From: Tidjanibacter sp.
GTDB taxonomy: Bacteria; Bacteroidota; Bacteroidia; Bacteroidales; Rikenellaceae
Assembly: GCA_017396085.1 (NCBI GenBank)
Contig: JAFQNC010000004.1
Span: 1-34,738 of the forward strand
DNA: 34,738 bases
Direction of reading: 5' to 3'
Shown here: positions 1 through 7,911 of the stretch, in pieces
Layout: each line of letters opens with the position of its first letter
Position numbering within the stretch: the stretch's first letter is position 1
Program-made: the position numbers and the translations under genes
The notes under the pieces: generated by a model
Databases searched by the model: none
Seen by the model: the letters and a program-made list of their open reading frames with translations, nothing else
What the model was told of the DNA's origin: nothing

Positions 1-173
1 ATAATAATAGGCCAAATAACGATAATCACAGAGCGAATAACACTAATACGAACAATATTAATCCAAGAAACATCAATTTAACGCAAGTCTGCATCGCTTA
101 ATGCTATTTTATCGAAACTTTTACGATTCCCGTCTATTGAATTTTTACCTCCATAAATCCACAACAACAAACA
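1..173. other. AT-rich left edge, no clear gene
   Basis: This stretch is more AT-rich than the rest of the window. One plus-strand frame is open from base 3 to a TAA at 99-101 and would encode 32 Asn-rich residues ending LTQVCIA. It could be the tail of a gene that starts left of the window and converges on the leftward operon, but the low-complexity composition gives little support. Confidence 0.25.
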
Positions 174-207
174 AGCCTGCCTAACAAAAAAACTTGTTAG
201 ACAGGCT
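174..207 (-). terminator. Intrinsic terminator of the leftward catabolic operon
   Basis: A 14-bp stem (arms 174-187 and 194-207) contains one G-U pair on the minus strand and encloses a 6-nt loop. On the minus strand it is followed by a T-rich tract (TGTTTGTTGTTG). It lies about 80 bp beyond the stop of the last operon gene at 286, the right place to end that transcript. Confidence 0.75.
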
Positions 208-285
208 CTTCGTATGCTATTAGTTGTCAAACCCAAGCAAGCCCCTTATCGGAGATTGTATATGGCATTCTATGAGGGCGGATTC

Positions 286-1170
286 CTATCGTTCTCGCAA
301 GAATTCGGGAATTTGGGGTGTGGCGCCACGCTGCGAGCAGACATACGCTGCTAGCTCCACTGCGTGGCGATGGGAATCTGCTATGGTACGCCCATTTACA
401 AGGCCACTCACAAAGGCTGCCGTAAACGAGTCGCCTGCACCAACTGTATCCACTACCTCAACCTTCGGAGTGTCGATGCGAGAAATCTTCTCCGCCCCAA
501 CAACAACACTCTCTTTACTACCGCAGGTGTACACCACATACCTCAATCCGAACAGCTCCAACAACTCTTTGCATTGTTCAATGGGTTGGCCCACAAGGGA
601 ATAGTATTCTTGCAGCAGAGGTAGCTCGTCATCATTGAGTTTTAGCACATCGGCTCGGTGTAGCGACCATTCGATAAACTCCCTATCGTAGTAGTGCTGT
701 CTGATGTTGATGTCGAACACTTTGAGGCACTCCTCTTTTGTGGACTCCACAAAACGAATGATGGTTGTTCGGGATGTCTCGCTACGAGCCGCAAGCGAGC
801 CCCAGCATACGGCATCGGCCTTTTGTGCGAGTGCGTCCATCTCTGGGGTAAAAAGGATGTGGTCCCAAGCAACCCCCTCGTTGATTATATATTGAGGTGT
901 ACCCTGACTATCCACCACAACATCTACTTTACTTGTGGGTCTATCGCTACGCTGTACAAATGAGAGTTCCACACCAATGGGGGCAATTCCTTCCAAGAGT
1001 TCATCGCCAAGCGCATCTTTGCCAATGCTACTCACCATAACACCCTTGCAGCCGAGTTGTGTGGCGTGGCAGGCAAAGTTCAGCGGCGCTCCTCCGATTT
1101 TCTTACCTCCTGGAAGCATATCCCACAGAACCTCGCCGAGTGCTACGATGGTTGGTCTATTGTTGTTCAT
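286..1170 (-). CDS. PfkB-family carbohydrate kinase, fructokinase-like
   Basis: This 294-residue cytoplasmic kinase of the PfkB/ribokinase family probably phosphorylates a ketose or related sugar with ATP. Near the N-terminus GEVLWDMLPGG and GGAPLNFA resemble bacterial fructokinases. FDINIRQ lies at about 153-158, and the second PfkB signature DTVGAGDSFTAAF starts at 241, with Asp247 as the expected catalytic base. Its length is normal for the family. It is the last gene of the leftward operon, 18 bp after the dehydrogenase gene and about 80 bp before a terminator. The family is secure; the substrate is inferred. Fructokinase is the closest match, but the context (dehydrogenase, aldolase and a second kinase) allows another ketose made in this pathway. 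Confidence 0.93.
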   Translation of the reverse strand: MNNNRPTIVALGEVLWDMLPGGKKIGGAPLNFACHATQLGCKGVMVSSIGKDALGDELLEGIAPIGVELSFVQRSDRPTSKVDVVVDSQGTPQYIINEGVAWDHILFTPEMDALAQKADAVCWGSLAARSETSRTTIIRFVESTKEECLKVFDINIRQHYYDREFIEWSLHRADVLKLNDDELPLLQEYYSLVGQPIEQCKELLELFGLRYVVYTCGSKESVVVGAEKISRIDTPKVEVVDTVGAGDSFTAAFVSGLVNGRTIADSHRHAVELAAYVCSQRGATPQIPEFLRER

Positions 1171-1188
1171 AGTTGCGAATGTGGTGGT

Positions 1189-2217
1189 TTAGAGGTCAAT
1201 GATTACCTTCATACAACCCTCCCTGTTGGCATCAATAAACTCGTAGGCTTCCATATATTGTTCCAGAGGGAAGTGGTTTGTGATGAGCGGGGTGAGGCAA
1301 ATTTTACCTGTAGCCACATTTTCCACAGCCTCAATGTAGTCTTCGTGGAGATACATTAGTGAGCCGATAAGGTAGAGTTCGTGTTCTCCGAGCACCTCCA
1401 TATCGATTGCGGGGTCTTTGGCGTGTACACCGACGATGATAACATCGCTACCTTTCTCAATGGCACTCATCAGCGAGCGAATAGACGACTCTACACCTGC
1501 ACATTCGAAGCCCACTTGAAAACCTTCGCCGTCGAAGAGCTCATCTACGGCATCTGCCAGCGAACGTTTTGCAACGTTAAGAACTCCGTCGATACCACAT
1601 TGTAGTGCGATGTCTAGACGCAAGTCGCTCACGTCGGTAATCACCACCTTCTTGGCGCCTCGTGCTTTGGCGAATTGGGCAATGAGGTTGCCGATAGTGC
1701 CGGCACCCGACACTACCACATTCTTACCCTTGATGTCGCGGGGACGATTGGAGGCGTGGGCAGCCACTGCCACCGGCTCAATCATTGCAGCATAGTCGAA
1801 ACTAACACTTTCTGGAACAAACACCACTCTATCTTCGGGCACAATGAAGAGGTCCTGTGCGCAACCCGGAGCGTGGAAGCCCTCTACTTTGAGGTTTTGA
1901 CACACATTATACTGTCCCCTTCGACAGGGGGCACACTCTCCACACACCTGCTGTGGGCGTGCGGTAGCCTTATCGCCAACCTTCACAACGCTAACATCTT
2001 TACCAACAGCCACGACCTCGCCCGAATATTCGTGGCCCTGCACGATGGGATAGATACACGAGGGGTGTTGTCCGTGGAAGGAGTGTATGTCGGAGCCACA
2101 CACGCCAATACGTTTGATGGCGAGCAGGATTTCGTTGTCTTTCAGGTCGGCTGTACTGAGAGGTGCTACATCGTGAAGTTCGATGTGGTGGGGTTTTACT
2201 AATACGGCTTGTTTCAT
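1189..2217 (-). CDS. Zn-dependent medium-chain dehydrogenase (sorbitol/threonine dehydrogenase type)
   Basis: This is a 342-residue NAD(P)-dependent medium-chain dehydrogenase. The N-terminal catalytic domain shows the catalytic-zinc ligands in GVCGSD and GHE, plus EPVAVAAHA. The structural-zinc cysteine cluster is CGECAPCRRGQYNVC. The Rossmann fold carries VVVSGAGTIGNLIAQ, followed by an acidic residue (ITDVSD) that favours NAD. The family oxidises polyols, sugar acids or amino-alcohols to ketones, for example sorbitol, galactitol phosphate, L-idonate or threonine. It lies 3 bp downstream of a PfkB kinase gene and upstream of another, so an oxidation step that feeds a phosphorylation is likely. 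A separate short-chain threonine dehydrogenase gene at 30707 makes a threonine role here less likely. The exact substrate cannot be read from the sequence. Confidence 0.92.
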   Translation of the reverse strand: MKQAVLVKPHHIELHDVAPLSTADLKDNEILLAIKRIGVCGSDIHSFHGQHPSCIYPIVQGHEYSGEVVAVGKDVSVVKVGDKATARPQQVCGECAPCRRGQYNVCQNLKVEGFHAPGCAQDLFIVPEDRVVFVPESVSFDYAAMIEPVAVAAHASNRPRDIKGKNVVVSGAGTIGNLIAQFAKARGAKKVVITDVSDLRLDIALQCGIDGVLNVAKRSLADAVDELFDGEGFQVGFECAGVESSIRSLMSAIEKGSDVIIVGVHAKDPAIDMEVLGEHELYLIGSLMYLHEDYIEAVENVATGKICLTPLITNHFPLEQYMEAYEFIDANREGCMKVIIDL

Positions 2218-2220
2218 AGT

Positions 2221-3222
2221 TTATAGGGATTTTAAGTAATTTGTAATCTGTTTAAGAGAAGGAGCTGCCGACGTAGAGGTCGCTCCGTAAAGGTTGAAGC
2301 GGGCAGAAGCGTTGGCAAACGTGAGGACTTCACGAGGGGAATAGCCCTCGTGTAGGGCATAAAGAGCTCCGGCGCAGAAGGCATCTCCGGCGCCAACTGT
2401 TGATACAATATCCTTGTGTGCTACGGGGATTGTTGGACAATAAAGAGTGTCGCCATTGCGGGTGAGCATATAGCCACCCTCGGGGAAGTGGATTAAGCAC
2501 ACTTCTCCCACTCCGTAATTCATAAGCTCACGAGCCGCCTCGGCCACTTGGTCGAGTAAAATCTCGCCTTCTGCACTACGGAGTGTTCTTTCGCAGCACA
2601 CACCGGCCTCTACTTCGTTGATGATGAGGTAGTCGGTATATTTCAATGCGGGAAGCACCACTTTGCGTACTCGCTCACTAACTTCCGATACCATATCCAC
2701 ACTTGTTTTGTAGCCACGCTGCTGTAATGAGTGGAGCACCCTGGCAGCAACTACTCCATATTCCTCATCAGCAGCGTCAAGTTGGTCAAGGAGCAGAAGG
2801 TAGCCAAGGTGAAAAATCTTCGCATTGCACTCTATTGCTTCAATGAGTTGTGGGGAGAGATGGGCATTGGCTCCTCGGTGGTGGAAGAAGGTGCGAGTGG
2901 TGCTACCGCCAATTTCCGACATAACATCGGTGTAGGATGTCGGAGCCTCCACTCTTTGCATTGCACTGCTGTCTATGCCAGCATCTGCCAATTCTTTGAG
3001 TATGTCATCGCCAAGTGAGTCCGAACCGATACAACCTCCTGCATAGAGAGGAAGCTCCGTTTGTAGAGCGGCCAAGTCGAGTAACACGTTGTGGGAACAC
3101 CCACCAAAACCTGTTTGAGTGTGTCGTATAGTGGTGAGGGTACCCTTTTCGGGGTACTTGTCCACAAACTTAATGATATCGCAAATCCAGTTACCAACAC
3201 TGATAATACCACTACGATTCAT
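2221..3222 (-). CDS. PfkB-family carbohydrate kinase (second paralogue)
   Basis: This 333-residue PfkB-family sugar kinase is clearly different from the kinase at 286-1170. It has GGCSHNVLLDLAAL at about 40-53 (first PfkB signature region) and STVGAGDAFCAGAL from 274, with Asp280 the expected catalytic base. The first residue of the usual DTxGAGD motif is Ser here. It lies between the aldolase gene (20 bp upstream) and the dehydrogenase gene (3 bp downstream), so translation is probably coupled. By family it could be a 2-keto-3-deoxygluconate, tagatose-6-phosphate or ribokinase-like enzyme. Next to a class II aldolase, the simplest reading is that it makes the aldolase's phosphorylated substrate, but that is inference. 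Confidence 0.92.
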   Translation of the reverse strand: MNRSGIISVGNWICDIIKFVDKYPEKGTLTTIRHTQTGFGGCSHNVLLDLAALQTELPLYAGGCIGSDSLGDDILKELADAGIDSSAMQRVEAPTSYTDVMSEIGGSTTRTFFHHRGANAHLSPQLIEAIECNAKIFHLGYLLLLDQLDAADEEYGVVAARVLHSLQQRGYKTSVDMVSEVSERVRKVVLPALKYTDYLIINEVEAGVCCERTLRSAEGEILLDQVAEAARELMNYGVGEVCLIHFPEGGYMLTRNGDTLYCPTIPVAHKDIVSTVGAGDAFCAGALYALHEGYSPREVLTFANASARFNLYGATSTSAAPSLKQITNYLKSL

Positions 3223-3242
3223 AGAATTGCCAAATGTTAGGT

Positions 3243-4085
3243 TTATGCTTTCCCGTCGCTCTCAAAAAGGCGTATGTGCCAAGCGACAGACTCTTTAGTT
3301 GCCTCCACAATGATATTTTTCATATCAATGTAATTTGGTGTGTCGGTCGAAACTAAATAGCTCTCAATGGCTTTTGTAACAGCAATTTGGAGTGCTGTGG
3401 CAACATTGATTTTGGCCACACCATTGTGGGCACACGCTTTGAAATCCTCCTCGCTAGTGCCACTACCACCGTGAAGTACCAGCGGTGTATTGCACAAGGA
3501 GTTGATTTCTTTGAGTCGGGTAATGTTTAGTTGTGGTGTGGCGATATATTTGCCGTGGAGATTGCCTATGGCAATGGCAAGCGCATCCACACCGGTGCGT
3601 TCGATGAAGGTTTTGGCCTCGTCGGCCACAGTAAAGATGTCGTTTTCGATGTCGGCCGAGCACTGTGCATCGCCAACATGGCCAAGCTCGGCCTCAATGT
3701 CGGCACCCACAGCTTTGGCGGCACGAACCACAAGCGACGTCTGGGTAACATTCTCCTCAAAAGGGAATGATGCGCCATCAAACATTACAGAGTTGCAACC
3801 CAAGCGTAGGGCTTTGATGCAGGTTTCAAAACTCAAACCGTGGTCGAGATGTACGGCAACGGGCACCGTGGCTCGTTGTGCAGCCTCAAGAAATGCAGGC
3901 ACCATCAACTCCAATGGCGCATAGGGAAACTGAATCTCTGCCACTTGCAGGATAATGGGCGAGCGCAGCTGTTCGGCAGCTTGAATAGCTCCCATAATGT
4001 GTTCGGTACTCAGACAGTTGAATGCGCCAATGGCGTAACCTCTCTGGTGGGCGTCGGCCAATATTTTGCGAAAAGGAACAAGCAT
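3243..4085 (-). CDS. Class II ketose-bisphosphate aldolase (FbaA/GatY/KbaY family)
   Basis: This 280-residue zinc-dependent aldolase would cleave a ketose bisphosphate into dihydroxyacetone phosphate and an aldehyde. The active-site set is present: HLDHG at 79-83 (catalytic Asp81, zinc ligand His82), EAELGHVGD at 131-139, GNLHGKY at 174-180 (His177) and LHGGSG at 204-209 (His205). GNLHGKY departs from the common GTSHGxY, which suggests altered specificity. Length matches GatY/KbaY tagatose-bisphosphate aldolases better than the longer FbaA enzymes. It is co-transcribed with two PfkB kinases and a dehydrogenase, as in hexitol or tagatose-type pathways. Family is certain; fructose-1,6-, tagatose-1,6- or a deoxy-sugar bisphosphate are all possible substrates. 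Confidence 0.93.
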   Translation of the reverse strand: MLVPFRKILADAHQRGYAIGAFNCLSTEHIMGAIQAAEQLRSPIILQVAEIQFPYAPLELMVPAFLEAAQRATVPVAVHLDHGLSFETCIKALRLGCNSVMFDGASFPFEENVTQTSLVVRAAKAVGADIEAELGHVGDAQCSADIENDIFTVADEAKTFIERTGVDALAIAIGNLHGKYIATPQLNITRLKEINSLCNTPLVLHGGSGTSEEDFKACAHNGVAKINVATALQIAVTKAIESYLVSTDTPNYIDMKNIIVEATKESVAWHIRLFESDGKA

Positions 4086-4124
4086 AGCTTTGTGTTATTT
4101 AGTTGTGATTAAACATTTGTGTTC

Positions 4125-5669
4125 CTACTTATTGCAAATGGTTGGCTCTTGTTTACTCTTGCCAAGGCAGCAGACACCAAAGCTAATCACTGCACCAATG
4201 GGGCACCACCAAGGCCAAGCGATATTTAGTGCAGTACCAAACAGAGGCTCACTCCACCCTGCAAGGATGTTGGGTTGGAGCGCAAGTACAACAAGGGCTC
4301 CAACCACAAGGGCCGAGATAACGCTCACCGTATTACCTCTCTTGGTCCACACTGCACAGAGGAACACGCCCAGCATACCGGCATAGGAAAAACTCATAAT
4401 GCCGAGTGCAAAGTCCACAAGGTTCTGGCCTCCGGCCTCCTGCATCAGGCAGGCTACAATGGCAAAGGTGGTCAGCACAGCACCCATACCAAGTACCATA
4501 ATACGCGAAGTGCGCACCTTCTGTTTATTGGTCTGCTCGGGGCGGTTGAACCTCTCACGTAGGGGTTTGTAGATGTCATCCACAAAACTACTTGTCATCG
4601 AGTTGATAGCCGAGTTGAACGACGAGAGTGCCGCTGCCAACAGGCCAACAATCATCAGACCCCTGATGCCGGCAGGTACGTTGGAACTGCAAATATACTG
4701 CGGAAATACATCTCTCGAATCTTGTGCAATGGTGGCCACCGTCTCCTGCGGCATGATGTGGGGATAGGCAATGTAGAGCAGCGAGCCGATAATCATAAAG
4801 ATTACCACTACGGGCAACGAAATGAGTTGCGACCAAATGAGCGACACGCTAGCCTTCTTCACCGAACGGCAGGTGAGCTGACGCTGTACGAACTCGTGGT
4901 CGGTGCTGAACTGCGCAAACTTGAAGATAGCACACGCAATGAGTGCACCCATCAGGTTGTAAGGCTCAGCGAAGGAGAAACTTGGGTCGATAAGTTTGAG
5001 TTTGTTGCCCTCGGGAGCGTGGCGCAGGGTGCCAATTATCTCACCAAACGACTCGGGAATGGCGTTGTAGATGAGAATGATGGAGAGGATACCCGTACCT
5101 ATAACCAGCAAAATCTGGAATGTGTCGATGTAGATTAGTCCTTTGATACCACCCGCCATTGTGTAGATGGTGCTGATGACACCCAGCAGGATAATCGAAA
5201 TCACAAGGAACGAGAACGAAATCTGTCCGTAGAGCATTACCGACACAGCGATAGCCGCAATGAAGAGCCTCGACCCCGAAGTCAATAACTGACCGATGAG
5301 AAACATAATACTTGTGGCGGTCTTGGAGCCATTGCCAAAACGGTTACCTATATAGCCATAAATGGTGATGGAGTTGGCCTTGTAGAGTGTGGGCAGAATG
5401 ACGAGCGCCGCCAGAATACCTCCAAAGATAGCTCCCACGCTCATCATAATGTAGGTGTAGTTGCCGTCGAAGGCGATTTGTGGCGAGCCTACAAAGGTGC
5501 CTGCCGAAATGGATGTACCCACAGCAGCAAAGGCCACCAGCCACATAGGCATCGACCTTCCGCCGAGGAAGTAATCTTCGAGGTTTTTGCTCTTTTTGGA
5601 GAAGTAGAAACCGATGCCTGTGAGGGCAACGAGGAAAAATGCAATAATAATCCAGTCGATAATTGCCAT
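4125..5669 (-). CDS. Sodium:solute symporter (SSS family)
   Basis: A 514-residue polytopic inner-membrane protein with about 13 hydrophobic segments along its length. The N-terminus has the SSS pattern: a first helix, then DYFLGGRSMPMW and SAGTFVGSPQ, where the first and second helices carry family motifs. Members couple inward sodium flow to uptake of sugars, sialic acid, uronates or other small solutes. The gene lies 51 bp after the FAD oxidoreductase gene and 39 bp before the aldolase gene. It is therefore the probable importer for whatever the operon degrades and the only monosaccharide-scale transporter in this locus. The substrate is inferred from context as the uronate or sugar released by the neighbouring PUL. 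The C-terminus is a short hydrophilic tail. Confidence 0.93.
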   Translation of the reverse strand: MAIIDWIIIAFFLVALTGIGFYFSKKSKNLEDYFLGGRSMPMWLVAFAAVGTSISAGTFVGSPQIAFDGNYTYIMMSVGAIFGGILAALVILPTLYKANSITIYGYIGNRFGNGSKTATSIMFLIGQLLTSGSRLFIAAIAVSVMLYGQISFSFLVISIILLGVISTIYTMAGGIKGLIYIDTFQILLVIGTGILSIILIYNAIPESFGEIIGTLRHAPEGNKLKLIDPSFSFAEPYNLMGALIACAIFKFAQFSTDHEFVQRQLTCRSVKKASVSLIWSQLISLPVVVIFMIIGSLLYIAYPHIMPQETVATIAQDSRDVFPQYICSSNVPAGIRGLMIVGLLAAALSSFNSAINSMTSSFVDDIYKPLRERFNRPEQTNKQKVRTSRIMVLGMGAVLTTFAIVACLMQEAGGQNLVDFALGIMSFSYAGMLGVFLCAVWTKRGNTVSVISALVVGALVVLALQPNILAGWSEPLFGTALNIAWPWWCPIGAVISFGVCCLGKSKQEPTICNK

Positions 5670-5720
5670 AGAGTATTGTAGGTTTTAGTTGGTTACAAGG
5701 TTTATCGAGAGTCGCTCCTC

Positions 5721-7544
5721 CTAACACTCCTCGCTTCTTTCGGCGGTGGTGTCGATGAGGGTGTAGATTTGGTTGTACTGAATGTCGGTACGTCCCACTC
5801 CCTTCTTCATCAGTGCAATGAGTTCATCCAAATGTGTATAGTAGACATCCCTCGGCAGGGCCTTGTGGTTGTTGCAGATGCTTGCGGCCATACCCACAAC
5901 CTCACCCATCATTGCCGTAGTGCGCATCACCCTCACGGTGCCGAGAGCCACGTGCGAAACGCTGATGTTACGACCGGCCATAAACATATTCTTCACGTCC
6001 TTCGAGTAGAAACAACGATAGGGGATAGGGTAGAAGCCCATCGGGTCGAGGTGTCCGCAGGAGAGGAACTCACGATTGGGGAAGAACCTACTATTCTCGG
6101 GGTCGGGATAGTGCTGGTCAATGTACCACGAAGTGGAGGCCGAGCCGTCGGGATAGATGACGTAGTTTTTGAGGTCTTGCTCACGAAGCACAAACTCACC
6201 CCTCAACCTGCGCGACTCCCTCTTGCCTGCCACACACGACACCCAGCCGAGATAACTCTTGGCGTAGTCCTCACGCTTGGCGTATCCGTTTTTGAGGTAG
6301 GCCCAGTTGGAGTAGGCCACATACATACCGTAGTCCCTGATGCGCTCGGCATCGGCGATTTGGTCATCTCGCATACCAACCTCCCAATACCACTGGCCTC
6401 GACGTACCACTTGTACAGTCTGTTCGTCGATTTTCAGGCCCCAATCTATTGCGGGGAAATCGTTCTCGTTGTCACCCTCCAAGCAGTACCACTGCAACGA
6501 GGCACCCATAGTCATACCATCCTCCACATCAGGAGCCGACACTTCGCCAAAGGTATCCTTCGATTCACGTCCCATGTGCCACTCTGCGCCAGCCAACACA
6601 CCGAGTGTGGCATCTCCCGTACAATCGGAGAAGAGGTCGCCACTGATGCGAATCTGCTCATAGGTGCGTACGTTGGTCGCAATCACACAAGTAAGCCTAT
6701 CGCCCTGCTTCTCCACGCCACTCACCTTGTAGCCCTTGTAGAGAGTGATGTTCTCCTCGGCACATAGTACCTCCATTTTTTTGTCGTCCTCATAGACATC
6801 GGCGGTGCGTGCATTACCTTTGGTCTTGGGACCAATTTCATTGAGCAGATAGCCGAGCGAGGGGTAGAGTCCCACATTAATACGTCCACCAAGTCCTACA
6901 CGAATTTCGGAGGAGTTATTGCCTCCCAGTACAAAGCGGTCCTGAATGAGGGCAACCCTCTTTACACCAAGCCTTGCTGCTGCAATGGCGGCACACATAC
7001 CTGCCACGCCACCACCAACGACTACAAAATCGTAGTGTCCTTTATCCTCCGGAGCACCAATGGCAAACATATTGCGGCGCAATTCATCAATGGCCTCCAC
7101 TCCTTCGGCAGGAGCCTCATCAAGAGTTGTGAAAAGGATTGCATCACAACGAGCGTCGAAACCTGTTAGGTCGTGCAGACCAACGGTGTGCCGGCCCTCC
7201 GAAATTTCTACCATACCGGCTTTTTGCCACTCCCATTTGGGGGCTTTGTTGCCGAGTGGCAGAGTGATAGGCGTGCCGTCAAGAGTGATGGTAAACTGTC
7301 CTGCGGGTGATGCTTCGGGTGCAAATTGTGCTGACCAGTTGATGGTCCTCACAAAGATATGATAGTTGCCCATACAAGGGAAGTGTGCTTCGGTTGTGGC
7401 ATCCTCAACACCAATACCGAGTCCGTGGGCAAGTAGATAGGAGGAGCCCATCTGTTCCATAAATTGCTGGTCGAGAGTCCACCCTCCGAGGTTGTCAAAA
7501 CGACTTGCGGAGAGTAGCAATGAGTTCTCTTTTGTGAAATTCAT
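5721..7544 (-). CDS. FAD-dependent oxidoreductase with N-terminal beta-rich domain
   Basis: A 607-residue protein in two parts. Residues 1 to about 150 look like a beta-sandwich (GGWTLDQQFMEQMG, GNYHIFVRTINW, GRHTVGLHDL), resembling the carbohydrate-associated N-terminal domain of many Bacteroidetes FAD enzymes. A dinucleotide-binding domain follows, with YDFVVVGGGVAGMCAAIAAAR around 172-192 and the FAD_oxidored pattern NNSSEIRVGLGGR downstream. There is no signal peptide, so it is probably cytoplasmic. I chose the ATG at 7544 over a GTG at 7595: the family-like sequence begins just after this ATG, and a candidate promoter lies at 7593-7624. It is the first gene of the leftward operon, so a redox step on the imported sugar is plausible. 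The reaction is unknown; relatives have often been mislabelled xanthan lyase. Confidence 0.88.
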   Translation of the reverse strand: MNFTKENSLLLSASRFDNLGGWTLDQQFMEQMGSSYLLAHGLGIGVEDATTEAHFPCMGNYHIFVRTINWSAQFAPEASPAGQFTITLDGTPITLPLGNKAPKWEWQKAGMVEISEGRHTVGLHDLTGFDARCDAILFTTLDEAPAEGVEAIDELRRNMFAIGAPEDKGHYDFVVVGGGVAGMCAAIAAARLGVKRVALIQDRFVLGGNNSSEIRVGLGGRINVGLYPSLGYLLNEIGPKTKGNARTADVYEDDKKMEVLCAEENITLYKGYKVSGVEKQGDRLTCVIATNVRTYEQIRISGDLFSDCTGDATLGVLAGAEWHMGRESKDTFGEVSAPDVEDGMTMGASLQWYCLEGDNENDFPAIDWGLKIDEQTVQVVRRGQWYWEVGMRDDQIADAERIRDYGMYVAYSNWAYLKNGYAKREDYAKSYLGWVSCVAGKRESRRLRGEFVLREQDLKNYVIYPDGSASTSWYIDQHYPDPENSRFFPNREFLSCGHLDPMGFYPIPYRCFYSKDVKNMFMAGRNISVSHVALGTVRVMRTTAMMGEVVGMAASICNNHKALPRDVYYTHLDELIALMKKGVGRTDIQYNQIYTLIDTTAERSEEC

Positions 7545-7592
7545 ATGGTTGAATAATTGGTTTTGGGTTATTGCTTGTGTGGACGCTTCCCA

Positions 7593-7624
7593 CACGTATA
7601 TATCATATATCTTTTAGGAGCAAA
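7593..7624 (-). promoter_or_regulatory. Candidate leftward promoter for the catabolic operon
   Basis: On the minus strand TTTG (7624-7621) is followed after 20 bp by TATACGTG (7600-7593), which matches four of six fixed bases of the Bacteroidetes -7 box TAnnTTTG at acceptable spacing. Transcription would start near 7586, downstream of the GTG at 7595 and upstream of the ATG at 7544. The -7 match is weak. Confidence 0.3.
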
Positions 7625-7664
7625 AAACCCTTACAAAAAAGAGAGAGTGTGTGTAAGTGTTTTT

Positions 7665-7695
7665 TTTGAGTTACGGATATAGATATATAGAGTTG
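7665..7695 (+). promoter_or_regulatory. Candidate rightward promoter for the 44-codon ORF and fimbrillin gene
   Basis: TTTG at 7665-7668 and TAGAGTTG at 7688-7695 are separated by 19 bp. They match the Bacteroidetes sigma-ABfr architecture (TTTG, 19-21 bp, TAnnTTTG) with one mismatch. Transcription would begin near 7702, about 50 nt before the ATG at 7753. It shares the intergenic gap with the opposite promoter, so the two units could be co-regulated. Confidence 0.5.
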
Positions 7696-7752
7696 TTTTG
7701 TGCAACGTGGAAAACTATTAACTAAATCTAAATACTAATATTTGAGACAAAG

Positions 7753-7887
7753 ATGAAAAGGAGTGAACTTTATGAGGCTCCACAGCTTGACACCATAGAG
7801 TGTACGGTGGAGAGTGGCATTGCATTCTCGCAGGGCCAGGAAATCGTGATTGAAGAGTTGTACTACGAACAGTACGACGCCGAGTAG
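7753..7887 (+). CDS. 44-residue acidic leader-type peptide upstream of fimbrillin gene
   Basis: The ORF ATG 7753 to TAG 7885-7887 encodes 44 residues beginning MKRSELYEAPQLDTIE and ending in an acidic, Tyr-rich tail (EELYYEQYDAE). It ends 24 bp before the fimbrillin-like lipoprotein gene and follows a plausible promoter. Short ORFs with a YExPxxxxIExxVExGxAxS pattern recur just upstream of fimbrillin-like genes in Bacteroidales as far as I recall. That recurrence and the context are why I call it real. It has no signal peptide or membrane segment. Function is unknown: it could be a small structural partner, a chaperone-like peptide or a translated leader. Confidence 0.65.
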   Translation: MKRSELYEAPQLDTIECTVESGIAFSQGQEIVIEELYYEQYDAE

Positions 7888-7911
7888 AAACTGCTAAAAC
7901 CATTTACAACA

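Noticed and set aside
7545..7595. GTG start at 7595 for the FAD oxidoreductase
   Set aside because: The extra 17 residues lack family resemblance and would overlap the candidate transcription start. ATG at 7544 fits better.
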